Assembly: GCF_027497235.1 (NCBI RefSeq)
Contig: NZ_CP114902.1
Location: 5,048,001-5,112,000 of the forward strand
Reading direction: 5' to 3'
From: Micromonospora sp. WMMD1128
GTDB lineage: Bacteria; Actinomycetota; Actinomycetes; Mycobacteriales; Micromonosporaceae
Length of the DNA stretch: 64,000 bases
The notes beneath the pieces were generated by a model that was given only the letters and a program-made list of their open reading frames with translations, was not told the origin of the DNA and did no database searches. The position numbers and the translations under genes are program-made. Shown piece after piece: positions 24,456 to 33,229 of this stretch (its first letter is position 1; each line of letters opens with the position of its first letter).

Positions 24456-26171
24456 ATGACGCACGATCAGAAGCAGCCGGTGAGCGGTGAGCGGAGGCTG
24501 CTGCGCCGCCGAACCGTCCTGGCGACGATGGGCGCCGTGCCGGTCGCGGCGGTCGCGGCGGTCGTGGGGGCCACGGAAGCCTCGGCGGCGGCGGCGAACA
24601 TCAATCCGTCGGCAACGCGGCAGACGATCCGAGGCTTCGGCGCGATGGCCCACGCGGCCTGGATCGGCGACCTGACGGCCGCCCAACGGGACACGGCGTT
24701 CGGCGTCGGCGAGGGCCGTCTGGGCTTCTCCATGTTGCGTATTCCGGTCGGCGAGAACCAGTCGGACTGGAGCCGTGACCTGGCGACGGCGAAGCGGGCG
24801 GTGGAACTCGGCGCGACGGTCTTCGCGTCGCCGTGGAATCCCCCCGCCAGCATGATCGAGACCTTCACCCGCGGCAGCCAGACCAACGCGAAGCGCCTCC
24901 GGTACAGCTCGTACGCCGCCTACGCCCAACACCTGAACGACTTCACCGCGTACATGCGCAACAACGGGGTGAACCTGTACAGCATCTCGGTGCAGAACGA
25001 GCCCGACTACGCGTACGACTGGACGTGGTGGACATCCGCCGAGATGGTGCGGTTCCTGCGGGAGAACGCCGGCTCGATCAGCACCAGGGTCATGGCGCCC
25101 GAGTCCTTCCAGTACGTCAAGTCCATGTCGGACCCGATTCTCAACGACTCCGCGGCGCTCGCCAACGTGGACATCATCGGGGCGCACCTCTACGGCACCT
25201 CGTACTCGAACTTCCCCTATCCCCTCTTCAAGCAGAAGGGCGCGGGCAAGGACCTCTGGATGACCGAGGTCTACTACCCCAACAGCAACGCGAACTCGGG
25301 GGACGCCTGGCCGGAGGCGCTCGACGTGGGCGAGCACATCCACCATGCCATGGTGGACGCCGAGTTCCAGGCATACGTCTGGTGGTACCTCCGGCGCAGC
25401 TACGGCCCGATGCGGGAGGACGGTCAGATCAGCAAGCGCGGTGCGATGATGACGCACTTCGCCAGGTTCGTCCGCCCCGGGTACGTGCGGATCGACGCGA
25501 CGGCGAACCCGACGTCGAACGTCTTCGTCTCGGCGTACCGGAATGACAACACCGTCGTCATCGTCGCCGTCAACAAGAACACCTCGTCGGTGAGCCAGCA
25601 GTTCACCCTGTCGAACACCAACGCGTCCGGCAGTGTCTCGAACTGGCTGACCGACGGGAGCCGGAACGTCGCGCCCCAGAGCGCGCTCACCATGTCCAAC
25701 GGCTCCCTCACCGTCACGCTCCCCGCGCGGAGCGTGATGACGTTCGTGACCAGCATCAGCGGCGGCACCTCGTCGCCCAGCCCGACAGTCACCCCCACCG
25801 CATCGCCCACGCCCACCACCTCGCCCACCACCTCGCCCACCCCCGGTGGCGGCACCGGACCCCGCGTCGCCTACACGATGAACACCTGGAACTCCGGCTT
25901 CACGAGCAGTATCAGCATCACCAACACCGGCACCTCGACGATCAACGGCTGGACGCTGGTCTTCACCCTGCCCTCCGGCCAGGCCATCACCTCGGGCTGG
26001 AACGCCACCTACTCGCCCTCCAGCGGGCAGGTGAGCGCCCGCAACGTCAGCTACAACGGCACGATCGCGCCCGGGGCCACCGTCGACATCGGTTTCCAGG
26101 GCACGCACACCGGCAACACCGCCGAGCCGACCGCGTTCACCCTCAACGGCATCCCCTGCACGGTGGCCTGA
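24456..26171 (+). CDS. Secreted GH30 glucuronoxylanase with C-terminal CBM2
   Basis: A 571-aa glycoside hydrolase. The N-terminus has twin arginines before a hydrophobic run (LRRRTVLATMGAVPVAAVAA), so Tat export is likely. The GH30 (XynC-like) barrel follows: ATRQTIRGFGAMAHAAW, SVQNEPDY with the acid/base Glu, and WMTEVYY with the nucleophile Glu, then the side beta-domain. A Thr/Ser/Pro linker joins a CBM2 at about 465-571. GGAGG precedes the ATG. Family 30_8 enzymes cut xylan near glucuronic acid branches, which fits the deacetylating neighbours. Confidence 0.9.
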   Translation: MTHDQKQPVSGERRLLRRRTVLATMGAVPVAAVAAVVGATEASAAAANINPSATRQTIRGFGAMAHAAWIGDLTAAQRDTAFGVGEGRLGFSMLRIPVGENQSDWSRDLATAKRAVELGATVFASPWNPPASMIETFTRGSQTNAKRLRYSSYAAYAQHLNDFTAYMRNNGVNLYSISVQNEPDYAYDWTWWTSAEMVRFLRENAGSISTRVMAPESFQYVKSMSDPILNDSAALANVDIIGAHLYGTSYSNFPYPLFKQKGAGKDLWMTEVYYPNSNANSGDAWPEALDVGEHIHHAMVDAEFQAYVWWYLRRSYGPMREDGQISKRGAMMTHFARFVRPGYVRIDATANPTSNVFVSAYRNDNTVVIVAVNKNTSSVSQQFTLSNTNASGSVSNWLTDGSRNVAPQSALTMSNGSLTVTLPARSVMTFVTSISGGTSSPSPTVTPTASPTPTTSPTTSPTPGGGTGPRVAYTMNTWNSGFTSSISITNTGTSTINGWTLVFTLPSGQAITSGWNATYSPSSGQVSARNVSYNGTIAPGATVDIGFQGTHTGNTAEPTAFTLNGIPCTVA

Positions 26172-26198
26172 CGGGCGGCAACCCCGGCTCCGGCCGGA

Positions 26199-26254
26199 GG
26201 TTAGGAAGGGCCCCCTCCTATCGCTTCATGTATAGGAGGGGGCCCTTCCTAACC
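26199..26254. terminator. Perfect 23-bp inverted repeat, bidirectional terminator-like
   Basis: Arms 26199-26221 (GGTTAGGAAGGGCCC...) and 26232-26254 are perfectly complementary over 23 bp with a 10-nt loop. It lies between convergent GH30 and GH44 genes. The motif resembles dispersed hairpins that I recall from Micromonospora genomes. Both a terminator and a mobile palindromic element are possible. Confidence 0.8.
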
Positions 26255-26283
26255 GTTCTGTTACGCGTGCAGCGGTGAGACGC

Positions 26284-27939
26284 TCAGCGGTGGCGCTGGG
26301 GCAGGACGAGCAGCGTCACGGAGTTCGCCGGGTACGTCGCGCGGACGCCGCCGCGGGTCACCCGCAGGTCCTCGCCGCGGACGATCGAGGTGAGGTCGGC
26401 CGGACCGTAGGTGAACCGCTGGGCCTTACCACTGCCGTGGAGTCCGGCCAGCGCCAGCCGTGACGTCAGGTCCTCGCCCGTCTTGTTGACCACCATGACG
26501 GTGAGTGCCTTGTCGGACGAGCGTTGCGCGGCGTACACCGCGAGCTTCCCCTGGTCGCTGCTGACCGCCGACACGCTCACGTTCCCGAACCTGCTGCCGG
26601 CGCCGTCGTAGTTCCGGTACATCCGGAACGCGTACGCGCCGGGGTCGGTCGGTTTCGGCTCGCCCCAGATGGTGGCCAGGTCCAGACCCTCGCGCCCGAA
26701 GATGCCGAGCACGTCGGCCTGCGCGAGCGCGCCGTTGATGTCGTCGAGCGCGCCCCAGTTGTATTCGGTGATGGCGACCTTCGTGCCGGGGTAGTACTGC
26801 GCCACCCACGCCTTCATCTGGCGAATGAACTGCAACGGCGGCGCGTTCACCCCGCCGGCGCCGATCCACGACTCGTCCTGGTACGTCGGATCCCACAGCG
26901 ACCTGGTGGAACGCAGCCGCAGCGCGTTGGAATCCGGGTCCTTACCCCCGCTGATCTGCGGATAGTAGTGCTGATCGAAGTAGTCGAGGAAGCGCTTCCC
27001 GCCGTGGGCGTCGCTGAACTCCCTCATGTTCTTCAGATACCACTGGGACAGGTTGAGCCCGCCGTGCGCCGCCGCGTCCGCGCCCGGCGCGCACCCGTCC
27101 ACGCCGGACGCCACCCACTCGCAGTAGCCCCAACCGGACGGGCCGAGCACCTTCGCGCGCGGGTCGGCGGCCTTGATGGCCGCGGCGGTCGCCGTGCCCT
27201 TGCCGCCCAGCTCGTCGTAGCTCACCGGATCGGGATGCACGTCGCGGTGGGTGGAGTTCCACAGCACCGGCTCGTTGTCGAGTTCGTAGATCGACACGCC
27301 GCCACGTGCCGCCGGGCCGAACTGGTCCACGAGATGCGACACCATCTCCCCGGCGAACGACGCGTCCGCCGGGATCGAGGTGTCCGAGGGGACCGCGCCG
27401 ACCAGGTTCGCGTCGGCGTGCCGGCCGTTGCCGCAGTTGGGGTCCCACTGGTCGAACGAGTCCTGCTCGGGAAAGCGGGTGGCCGGGAAGCCGCAGGCGA
27501 ACGGGTGCGACGAGGGCGAGTCCTTCGCCACCCAGCCGATCAACGGCACGGTGACCACCTGCTTCGTCCGGCTGTCGCGGTTGCGCTGGACGAACGCCTC
27601 GACCGTGTTGTCCGGCCCGGCCACGATGTTCTCGAAATACCAGTCGCTGCCGGTGTTGTAGGTGTGATTCTTGAAGTTGTAGCGGCTGCTCGAATTGCCG
27701 CCCCAGCGGGCCACGGGCGTGCCGAGTTCGGCGACGAGCGCGGGATCACCGCCGTTCATGCCGTAGATGTCGGGGCTGATCGCGTGCCGGGCGGCGGAAA
27801 CGTCCACCGCCAGGGTGAGGCCGGTGTCGGCCGCCGCCGGACCGGCGACGGCCTGGGTGGTCAACAACCCCGCCACCAGACTTCCGGCCACACCGATCAC
27901 CGTGGTCGGACGTGGTTTGCGCCGTCGTTGCGTACCCAT
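26284..27939 (-). CDS. Secreted GH44 endoglucanase/xyloglucanase
   Basis: A 551-aa exported hydrolase. The signal peptide ends near GPAAA (about residue 36). GH44 landmarks are ISPDIYGMNGGD, VARWGGNSSSRYN, IYELDNEPVLWNS with the acid/base Glu, and VAITEYNWGALDDI with the nucleophile Glu, followed by the terminal beta-domain. It has no CBM or linker, unlike its neighbours. CGGGAG precedes the ATG. The promoter at 27988-28015 gives a short leader. It cuts beta-1,4-glucans or xyloglucan and complements the convergent xylan genes. Confidence 0.9.
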   Translation of the reverse strand: MGTQRRRKPRPTTVIGVAGSLVAGLLTTQAVAGPAAADTGLTLAVDVSAARHAISPDIYGMNGGDPALVAELGTPVARWGGNSSSRYNFKNHTYNTGSDWYFENIVAGPDNTVEAFVQRNRDSRTKQVVTVPLIGWVAKDSPSSHPFACGFPATRFPEQDSFDQWDPNCGNGRHADANLVGAVPSDTSIPADASFAGEMVSHLVDQFGPAARGGVSIYELDNEPVLWNSTHRDVHPDPVSYDELGGKGTATAAAIKAADPRAKVLGPSGWGYCEWVASGVDGCAPGADAAAHGGLNLSQWYLKNMREFSDAHGGKRFLDYFDQHYYPQISGGKDPDSNALRLRSTRSLWDPTYQDESWIGAGGVNAPPLQFIRQMKAWVAQYYPGTKVAITEYNWGALDDINGALAQADVLGIFGREGLDLATIWGEPKPTDPGAYAFRMYRNYDGAGSRFGNVSVSAVSSDQGKLAVYAAQRSSDKALTVMVVNKTGEDLTSRLALAGLHGSGKAQRFTYGPADLTSIVRGEDLRVTRGGVRATYPANSVTLLVLPQRHR

Positions 27940-27987
27940 CAGAAACTCCCGCCGTCGATCGACCCAGGACGGGCCGAACCCGCATAT

Positions 27988-28015
27988 ACATTACTGCTCG
28001 TCAATATTTAGTCAA
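27988..28015 (-). promoter_or_regulatory. Promoter of the GH44 gene
   Basis: In an AT-rich pocket, TTGACT (28015-28010) and TAATGT (27993-27988) are separated by 16 bp on the minus strand. The start of the GH44 message would fall near 27981, about 40 nt before the ATG. This is one of few AT-rich patches in the window. Confidence 0.55.
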
Positions 28016-28051
28016 CTCAGTGGCATTGAAGGGAATGACTGCCCTCATCGA

Positions 28052-28183
28052 TCATTCGCGGAGAGTTGGGCGGGCCCAGCCGAGGAAGCGGTCGAAGACA
28101 TGGCCGGCGCCGCCGTGCCGGAGCCGGTGCAGATCGTCGACCGCGTCGTGCAGGCAGCCGGCCAGGTAGATGAGAACCCTCAC
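28052..28183 (-). pseudogene. Truncated paralogue of the flavin-reductase-like gene
   Basis: The minus-strand frame gives YLAGCLHDAVDDLHRLRHGG, then AGHVFDRFLGWARPTLRE and a stop. This matches the C-terminal half of the protein at 14645-14995 (YLAGCLHDAIDDLHQL, DVFDRFLGW). The Cys-rich N-terminal half is missing and upstream sequence (28184-28311) shows no continuation. It marks a degraded accessory gene in the second tRNA-Lys interval. Confidence 0.75.
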
Positions 28184-28311
28184 CGTGCCCCGACCGGGGA
28201 TCACGCTCGGATGCGAGCGTTGACGGTCAGATCAAAGGGTGCGCGGCCTCGGCTGGACCGCGTCCGCCCCGGGCGGCCTGGCATATCCGGACCGCCGAGT
28301 CACCAGCCCGC

Positions 28312-29916
28312 TCACGCGGCGGCCAACCCCAGGGCCAACTGTTCCAGCCCTCGCGAGCCGACCTCCAACGCCCGACGGTGGAAGGCCCGCCGGTCGCCGG
28401 GGAACGAGGATCGGCCCGCCAACCACACCCGCTCACCGACCTTGTACGTCAGCGCCTGCCCTGGCCGGCCCAGATAACGCGCGAGTTCTCCCGACGCGTA
28501 CGGCCCCTGATGGCATCTGTCCCGCAGCAGTCGTAGCGCCGCCTCCGGCGTCCACCGTGCGCCGTCGCCGGACGGCATCGGCAGCCGCAGGTGCAGGCCG
28601 ACGTCGAGCACCACCCGGGCCGCCCGCAGCAACTGCATGAGGAGGTGCCCGAGGCGGGCGCCCGGCTGTTCGTAGTAGCCGATCTCGTCCATGAACCGTT
28701 CGGCGTACAGTGCCCAGCCCTCCCGGCAGCCGGAGAGCCCACCGAGCAGGTTCAGCTCCGGCCCGAGCCCGCCCTGGTACGCCTCGTGGCCCATCTGGAG
28801 GTGATGACCGGGCACCCCCTCGTGATAGGCGGTGCTGTAGGCAGACCAGGTGGGAAAACTCTCCCGGCCCTCGGGCAGGAACCACCAGACCCGACCGGGG
28901 CGCGTCAGGTCACGCGACGGCCCGGTGTAGGAGGTGCCGGCCGACCCGGTGACCCGGGACTCGATACGCCGCAACGGCGCGGGGATGTCGAAGTGCACGC
29001 CGTCCAACTGCTCGGTGGTGGCCTCCAACAGCTCCTGCAACCACGCGCCGAACGCGGCCCGACCGGGCAACACACCCACTGCGTCGGGCCGGTCGAGTCG
29101 CTCGATCACCTCGGGCACGCTCCCGCCGAGAACCTTCGCCTCGGCGACCAGCTCCGCCTCGATCCTGGTGAACTCGTCCCAACCCCACTCGTGCAGCTCG
29201 CGGAGATCCGGTTCGTCGGCGAGGAACGTCCGCACCCAGAGGGCGTACCGCTCCGGCCCGAACGCCTCGTCGTCGCGCGCCCGCGCCCCCAGGTCCGCGG
29301 TCAGCGTCGCGCCCAGTTTCCGGTACGCGTCCCGCGCGCCCTTCGCGGCTGCCCGCAACGACGCCCGTTGGGTGCCCCCGCCGTACCGCTCCACCAGCGC
29401 GGCGTCCTCGTCCGTCCAGGCGCGACAGCGCTGCGCCACGAGTTCCACCTGACGCCGGGTCGGCAGGTGGCCGCGCTCGGCGGCGAGCAGGAGACTGCCC
29501 GCGTACCCCTCCAGGGTCGCGGGGATGGCGGCGAGACGGGCGCCCACCCGCGCCCAGCCCTCCTCGTAGGCCGCGCCATCGACGTCCCGTCCGGGCACCC
29601 CGGCCTCGACGGCCTGGCGGATGAGCGAGAGCGGGCCGGTGGCTGCCACGTGCAACTCGCGCAGGTCTTCCCCGGCATCGTGGAAATCGACACGGGCACG
29701 CAGCCGTTCGGCGAGATGAGCACGCAACGGACTGCGCCCGGGAATGCTTTCCAATTCGCGCAGGGCGGAGACCGCAAGGTCGGCGCGGGCCTGATGCCCG
29801 TCGGGGCTGTAGTCGGTGAGCCCATCGACGTCCTGCTCGCCGACCTCGACCACGGCCACGCACGGGTCGAGGCGGGCCAGGTCGCGCAGCAGCCGACCGG
29901 CGAATTCCTCGATCAC
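28312..29916 (-). CDS. DUF885 family protein, putative metallopeptidase-like
   Basis: A 534-aa protein of the DUF885 family. The signature HEGVPGHHLQ (near residue 365) resembles a gluzincin HExxH-type site, with a downstream Glu in GCREGWALYAERFMDEIG. The rest is mostly helical, as in this family. No signal peptide is seen, so a cytoplasmic location is likely. The GTG at 29916 has no clear RBS; the start is the weak point. Its first codons and upstream DNA are partly duplicated at 6421-6457. It ends close to the relic at 28052-28183 and starts 90 bp from tRNA-Lys. Confidence 0.8.
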   Translation of the reverse strand: MIEEFAGRLLRDLARLDPCVAVVEVGEQDVDGLTDYSPDGHQARADLAVSALRELESIPGRSPLRAHLAERLRARVDFHDAGEDLRELHVAATGPLSLIRQAVEAGVPGRDVDGAAYEEGWARVGARLAAIPATLEGYAGSLLLAAERGHLPTRRQVELVAQRCRAWTDEDAALVERYGGGTQRASLRAAAKGARDAYRKLGATLTADLGARARDDEAFGPERYALWVRTFLADEPDLRELHEWGWDEFTRIEAELVAEAKVLGGSVPEVIERLDRPDAVGVLPGRAAFGAWLQELLEATTEQLDGVHFDIPAPLRRIESRVTGSAGTSYTGPSRDLTRPGRVWWFLPEGRESFPTWSAYSTAYHEGVPGHHLQMGHEAYQGGLGPELNLLGGLSGCREGWALYAERFMDEIGYYEQPGARLGHLLMQLLRAARVVLDVGLHLRLPMPSGDGARWTPEAALRLLRDRCHQGPYASGELARYLGRPGQALTYKVGERVWLAGRSSFPGDRRAFHRRALEVGSRGLEQLALGLAAA

Positions 29917-30006
29917 GAAGCGATGCTACGCCTGGCCGGACCCGACCAGGGGGTACGCGAAAAAGGCCCCGGCGGGCACGGAGGTGCCGATCGGGGCCTT
30001 GCTCGT

Positions 30007-30082
30007 TGGTGCGCCGCCAGGGACTCGAACCCCGAACCCGCGGATTAAGAGTCCGCTGCTCTGCCAGTTGAGCTAGCGGCGC
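30007..30082 (-). tRNA. tRNA-Lys(CTT), second copy
   Basis: Identical to the copy at 17929-18004 including the encoded CCA. A GC stem (AAGGCCCC...GGGGCCTT, 29962-30000) just past the 3' end is the likely terminator. Upstream, GCTAAGGT resembles the -10 of the other copy. This one borders the conserved cell-wall genes to the right and may be the original chromosomal locus. Confidence 0.95.
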
Positions 30083-30269
30083 TCGCTGACAACGGGAAGA
30101 ACCTTAGCATGCCCGCTGAACGGGGTTCCAATCCGATACCGGGCTCACCCCTTCGGTCGAGCTTAACCGGCAAAAAGACACAAAATACCCTCACATGGCG
30201 GTCCGGGGAGCGGCTTTGGAGCGTCGATGGGGCACGATGTCCGCCAGGCACGCTACGACAGGGGTGGGC

Positions 30270-31544
30270 ATGGGTAGGTTCGCGCGGGCCGGGGCGATGG
30301 TGGGTGCCCTGGCTCTCACGGCGACGCTGACACTGACCGGGTGCGGCGGCGACGAGGAGAAGCCGGCGTTCGTGCCCGGCCAGCAGCAGGTCGGTGACGT
30401 CTCGTCCACCGCGCCGGATCCGAGCGCCTCGCCGAGCACGTCCGACTCCGCGCCGGCGCTGGCGCTCTCGGTGAGTCCGGCCGACGGGGCGACCGGCCGG
30501 CCGGCCAGCACCGAGATCAGCGCCAAGATCCCGGGCGGCGGCACGGTGTCGAAGGTCGTGCTCACCACCGCCGACGGCAAGGCCGTCAAGGGGCGGATGC
30601 GACGCGACGGCTCCAGCTGGGTGCCGTCCGCCCCGCTGAAGTACGCGACGAAGTACACCGCCACGGTCACCGGCACCGATCCCGGCGGCGCGACCCACCA
30701 GGACACCAGCACGTTCACCACGATGGCCAAGCCCAAGTCGATGATCGGCTCCGGGCTCTACCTGTTCAGCGGCAAGACGTACGGGGTGGCCATGCCCGTG
30801 GTCGCCGAGTTCTCCCCCGGCATCCCGAAGAAGGACCGGGCCGCGGTGCAGAAGCGGATGTTCGTGCAGACCGACCCGCCGCAGCCCGGCGCCTGGCACT
30901 GGCTCGGCAACGGCACGCAGGCCTACTACCGCGCCCCGGAATACTGGAAGACGGGCACCACGCTGACGGTCCGGCTGGCGCTGGCCGGGATCCCGCTGAG
31001 CAACGGCCGCTACGGCAATCTGGACCGCAGCGCCACCGCGAAGATCGGTCGCGCGTTCGAGATGACGGTGGACAACGCGACCAAGCGGATGACCGTCAAG
31101 GAGAACGGCGCGGTGATCCGCACGCTGCCGGTGAGCCTGGGCAAGAAGAGCACCCCCTCCTCCAGCGGCACGATGGTGGTGATGGAGAAGAAGGAGTCCA
31201 CCGTCTTCGACACCCGCGACGAGCCGGACCCGAACAACCAGTACGTCACGAAGATCGACTTCGCCCAGCGGATCACCTGGGGCGGCGAGTACATCCACGC
31301 GGCGCCCTGGTCCGAGGGCGTGCAGGGGCGCCGGAACGTCTCGCACGGCTGCGTCAACGTGTCGATGGCCGAGGGCCGCTGGCTGTTCGGGCGGACGATG
31401 GTCGGCGACCCGATCACGGTCAAGGGCACCGAGCGGCGGCTGGCGCCGGGCAACGGCTGGACGGCGTGGAGCATGACCTGGAAGGAGTTCGTCGCCGGCA
31501 GCGCCCTGCCGGTGCCGGAGGGCGGTCAGGGCTCGCCGTTCTGA
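30270..31544 (+). CDS. L,D-transpeptidase lipoprotein (LdtMt2-like)
   Basis: A 424-aa wall-crosslinking enzyme that forms 3-3 bonds in peptidoglycan. The lipobox LTLTGC ends the signal peptide, so it is membrane-anchored. Two Ig-like domains (about 60-150 and 150-270) precede the YkuD catalytic domain, where HAAPWSEGVQGRRNVSHGC includes the conserved His and catalytic Cys. The ATG at 30270 was chosen because GGGGTGGG and a lipoprotein signal follow in order; a longer frame starting at 30195 has no signal peptide logic. It is followed by a paralogue. Resistant to most penicillins is known for the family, not shown here. Confidence 0.92.
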   Translation: MGRFARAGAMVGALALTATLTLTGCGGDEEKPAFVPGQQQVGDVSSTAPDPSASPSTSDSAPALALSVSPADGATGRPASTEISAKIPGGGTVSKVVLTTADGKAVKGRMRRDGSSWVPSAPLKYATKYTATVTGTDPGGATHQDTSTFTTMAKPKSMIGSGLYLFSGKTYGVAMPVVAEFSPGIPKKDRAAVQKRMFVQTDPPQPGAWHWLGNGTQAYYRAPEYWKTGTTLTVRLALAGIPLSNGRYGNLDRSATAKIGRAFEMTVDNATKRMTVKENGAVIRTLPVSLGKKSTPSSSGTMVVMEKKESTVFDTRDEPDPNNQYVTKIDFAQRITWGGEYIHAAPWSEGVQGRRNVSHGCVNVSMAEGRWLFGRTMVGDPITVKGTERRLAPGNGWTAWSMTWKEFVAGSALPVPEGGQGSPF

Positions 31545-31732
31545 TGCGGCGTAACGTGGTCTGACGCGCTGCCTCGGGCAGCGGTCGGGACACGTCCCCG
31601 CAACGAAGCGCCGGACGACAACAGAATCGTTACATCGTCGTCGGGGTGTTCCGCTTCACTCCCGGCAACGGGCGGCCGGTCCGGCGCGTCTGACCAGACG
31701 ATGGGGATCGGCAACACACTTGTGAGGAAGAC

Positions 31733-33004
31733 ATGCGAGCTGGCCAGGACGAACTGATCCGGGACGGGAGCGCCCGTCGCGGCGGGCGCCGCGCACTCGC
31801 CGCCGCGGTGCTCGTCGCCGCCATGGCGCTGACCTCCGCCTGCACCGGCGGCGGCGACAAGTCGTCGAGCTGGCAGGGCGGTGGCGACGGTGGTGAGAAG
31901 GCCCCGAAGGCGGCGGCCACCATCAGCGAGCCGGCCGCCGACGCCAAGGACGTGCCGGCCACCACCGCGATCACGTTCACCACCACGGAGGCGCAGCAGA
32001 CCGCCGTCGAGCTGAAGGACGCCGCCGGCAAGGCGGTCGAGGGCGAGATGACCGCGGACGGGAAGAGCTGGCAGCCGACCGCCGCCCTGGCCTACGCCGA
32101 GACCTACACGGCGACCGTGACCGCCACCGGCGACGACGGCAAGCCGGCCACCGCAACCAGCACGTTCACCACCATGGCGAAGCCGTCCAAGCAGGTCCGG
32201 GTGAGCAGCTTCCTCGGCGACAACCAGGTCGTCGGCGTGGGCATGCCGCTGATCGTCAAGTTCGGTCGGGCCATCCCGGAGGACTACCGCGACGACCTCC
32301 AGCGCCGGATGACGGTGACCGCGAAGCCGGCCCAGGAGGGCATCTGGCACTGGATCAGCCCGACCGAGGTGCACTACCGGCCGAAGACCTTCTGGAAGGC
32401 CAACAGCACCGTCTCCTACACGGTGCGGGCGGGTGGGCTGCCGCTCGGCGACGGCTGGTACGGCCGCTCCGACCTGACCGTCGACATCAAGATCGGCCCG
32501 TCGTTCGTGATGACCGTGGACAACGCGACCAAGCGGATGACCGTCACCAAGGACGGCAAGAAGGTCAAGACGATCCTGGTGAGCCTCGGCAAGAAGAGCA
32601 CCCCGTCGTCGAGCGGCACCATGGTGGTGATCGAGAAGCTGCGGCACACGGTCTTCGACACGATGGAGGAGCTGGGCCCGGAGGAGGGCTACCGCACCGA
32701 GATCGACTACGCCCAGCGGCTCACCTGGGGCGGCGAGTTCATCCACGCGGCTCCCTGGTCGGAGGGCGTGCAGGGCAAGACGAACGTGTCGCACGGCTGC
32801 GTCAACGTCTCGATGAAGGACGGCAACTGGCTGTTCAGCAACACCCGGCTGGGTGACCCGATCACGGTCAAGGGCACCGAGCGCAAGCTGAAGAACGGCA
32901 ACGGCTGGACGGACTGGAACATGTCCTGGGATGCGTACGTGAAGGGCAGCGCCCTGCCGTACGAGCCGGCGGACGCGACGCCGAGCGCCGAGCCGACCGC
33001 CTGA
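31733..33004 (+). CDS. Second L,D-transpeptidase lipoprotein
   Basis: A 423-aa paralogue of the preceding protein. The lipobox is LTSAC. Ig-like domains carry the same SxPADA/FTTMAKP pattern, and the YkuD site reads HAAPWSEGVQGKTNVSHGC. GAGGAAG lies just before the ATG. The two genes are 188 bp apart, with a small 7-bp hairpin at 31567-31583 between them, so separate transcription is possible. A strong terminator follows at 33027-33058. Tandem copies suggest specialised roles or dosage. Confidence 0.92.
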   Translation: MRAGQDELIRDGSARRGGRRALAAAVLVAAMALTSACTGGGDKSSSWQGGGDGGEKAPKAAATISEPAADAKDVPATTAITFTTTEAQQTAVELKDAAGKAVEGEMTADGKSWQPTAALAYAETYTATVTATGDDGKPATATSTFTTMAKPSKQVRVSSFLGDNQVVGVGMPLIVKFGRAIPEDYRDDLQRRMTVTAKPAQEGIWHWISPTEVHYRPKTFWKANSTVSYTVRAGGLPLGDGWYGRSDLTVDIKIGPSFVMTVDNATKRMTVTKDGKKVKTILVSLGKKSTPSSSGTMVVIEKLRHTVFDTMEELGPEEGYRTEIDYAQRLTWGGEFIHAAPWSEGVQGKTNVSHGCVNVSMKDGNWLFSNTRLGDPITVKGTERKLKNGNGWTDWNMSWDAYVKGSALPYEPADATPSAEPTA

Positions 33005-33026
33005 CGTCCCCTACCAGTCCCCTACG

Positions 33027-33058
33027 ACGAAGCCCCCTCCGGTCGGAGGGGGCTTCGT
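33027..33058 (+). terminator. Rho-independent terminator
   Basis: A perfect 14-bp stem (ACGAAGCCCCCTCC, 33027-33040, with its complement at 33045-33058) closes a GGTC tetraloop and ends in GTTC. It lies 23 bp after the second L,D-transpeptidase and also faces the end of tRNA-His, so it can serve both strands. Confidence 0.85.
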
Positions 33059-33062
33059 TCTC

Positions 33063-33139
33063 TGGGGTGACTGATGGGAATTGAACCCACGACAACCGGG
33101 ACCACAACCCGGTGCTCTGCCAACTGAGCTACAGCCACC
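33063..33139 (-). tRNA. tRNA-His(GTG)
   Basis: Acceptor stem GTGGCTG/CAGTCAC, anticodon loop TTGTGGT with GTG, T-arm GTGGGTTCAATTCCCAT and encoded CCA. The extra G(-1) required for histidyl-tRNA synthetase is encoded at 33139 opposite discriminator C at 33066. Confidence 0.95.
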
Positions 33140-33229
33140 ATGCTCGCCGCTCCGGTCGACCCGGGCGGTGCGCGGACCAATAATAGCCATATCCCGGCCG
33201 GGCCCGTCCACCGGGTTCCGGGCCGGGGG

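Noticed and set aside
22743..26108. A 1121-codon open frame on the minus strand
   Set aside because: It is antisense to three clear secreted-enzyme genes. Such long shadows are normal in GC-rich DNA and the product is Arg/Gly/Val-rich without domains.
31567..31583. 7-bp hairpin between the two L,D-transpeptidases as a terminator
   Set aside because: Short stem with a 3-nt loop and no following T-run; not enough to call.
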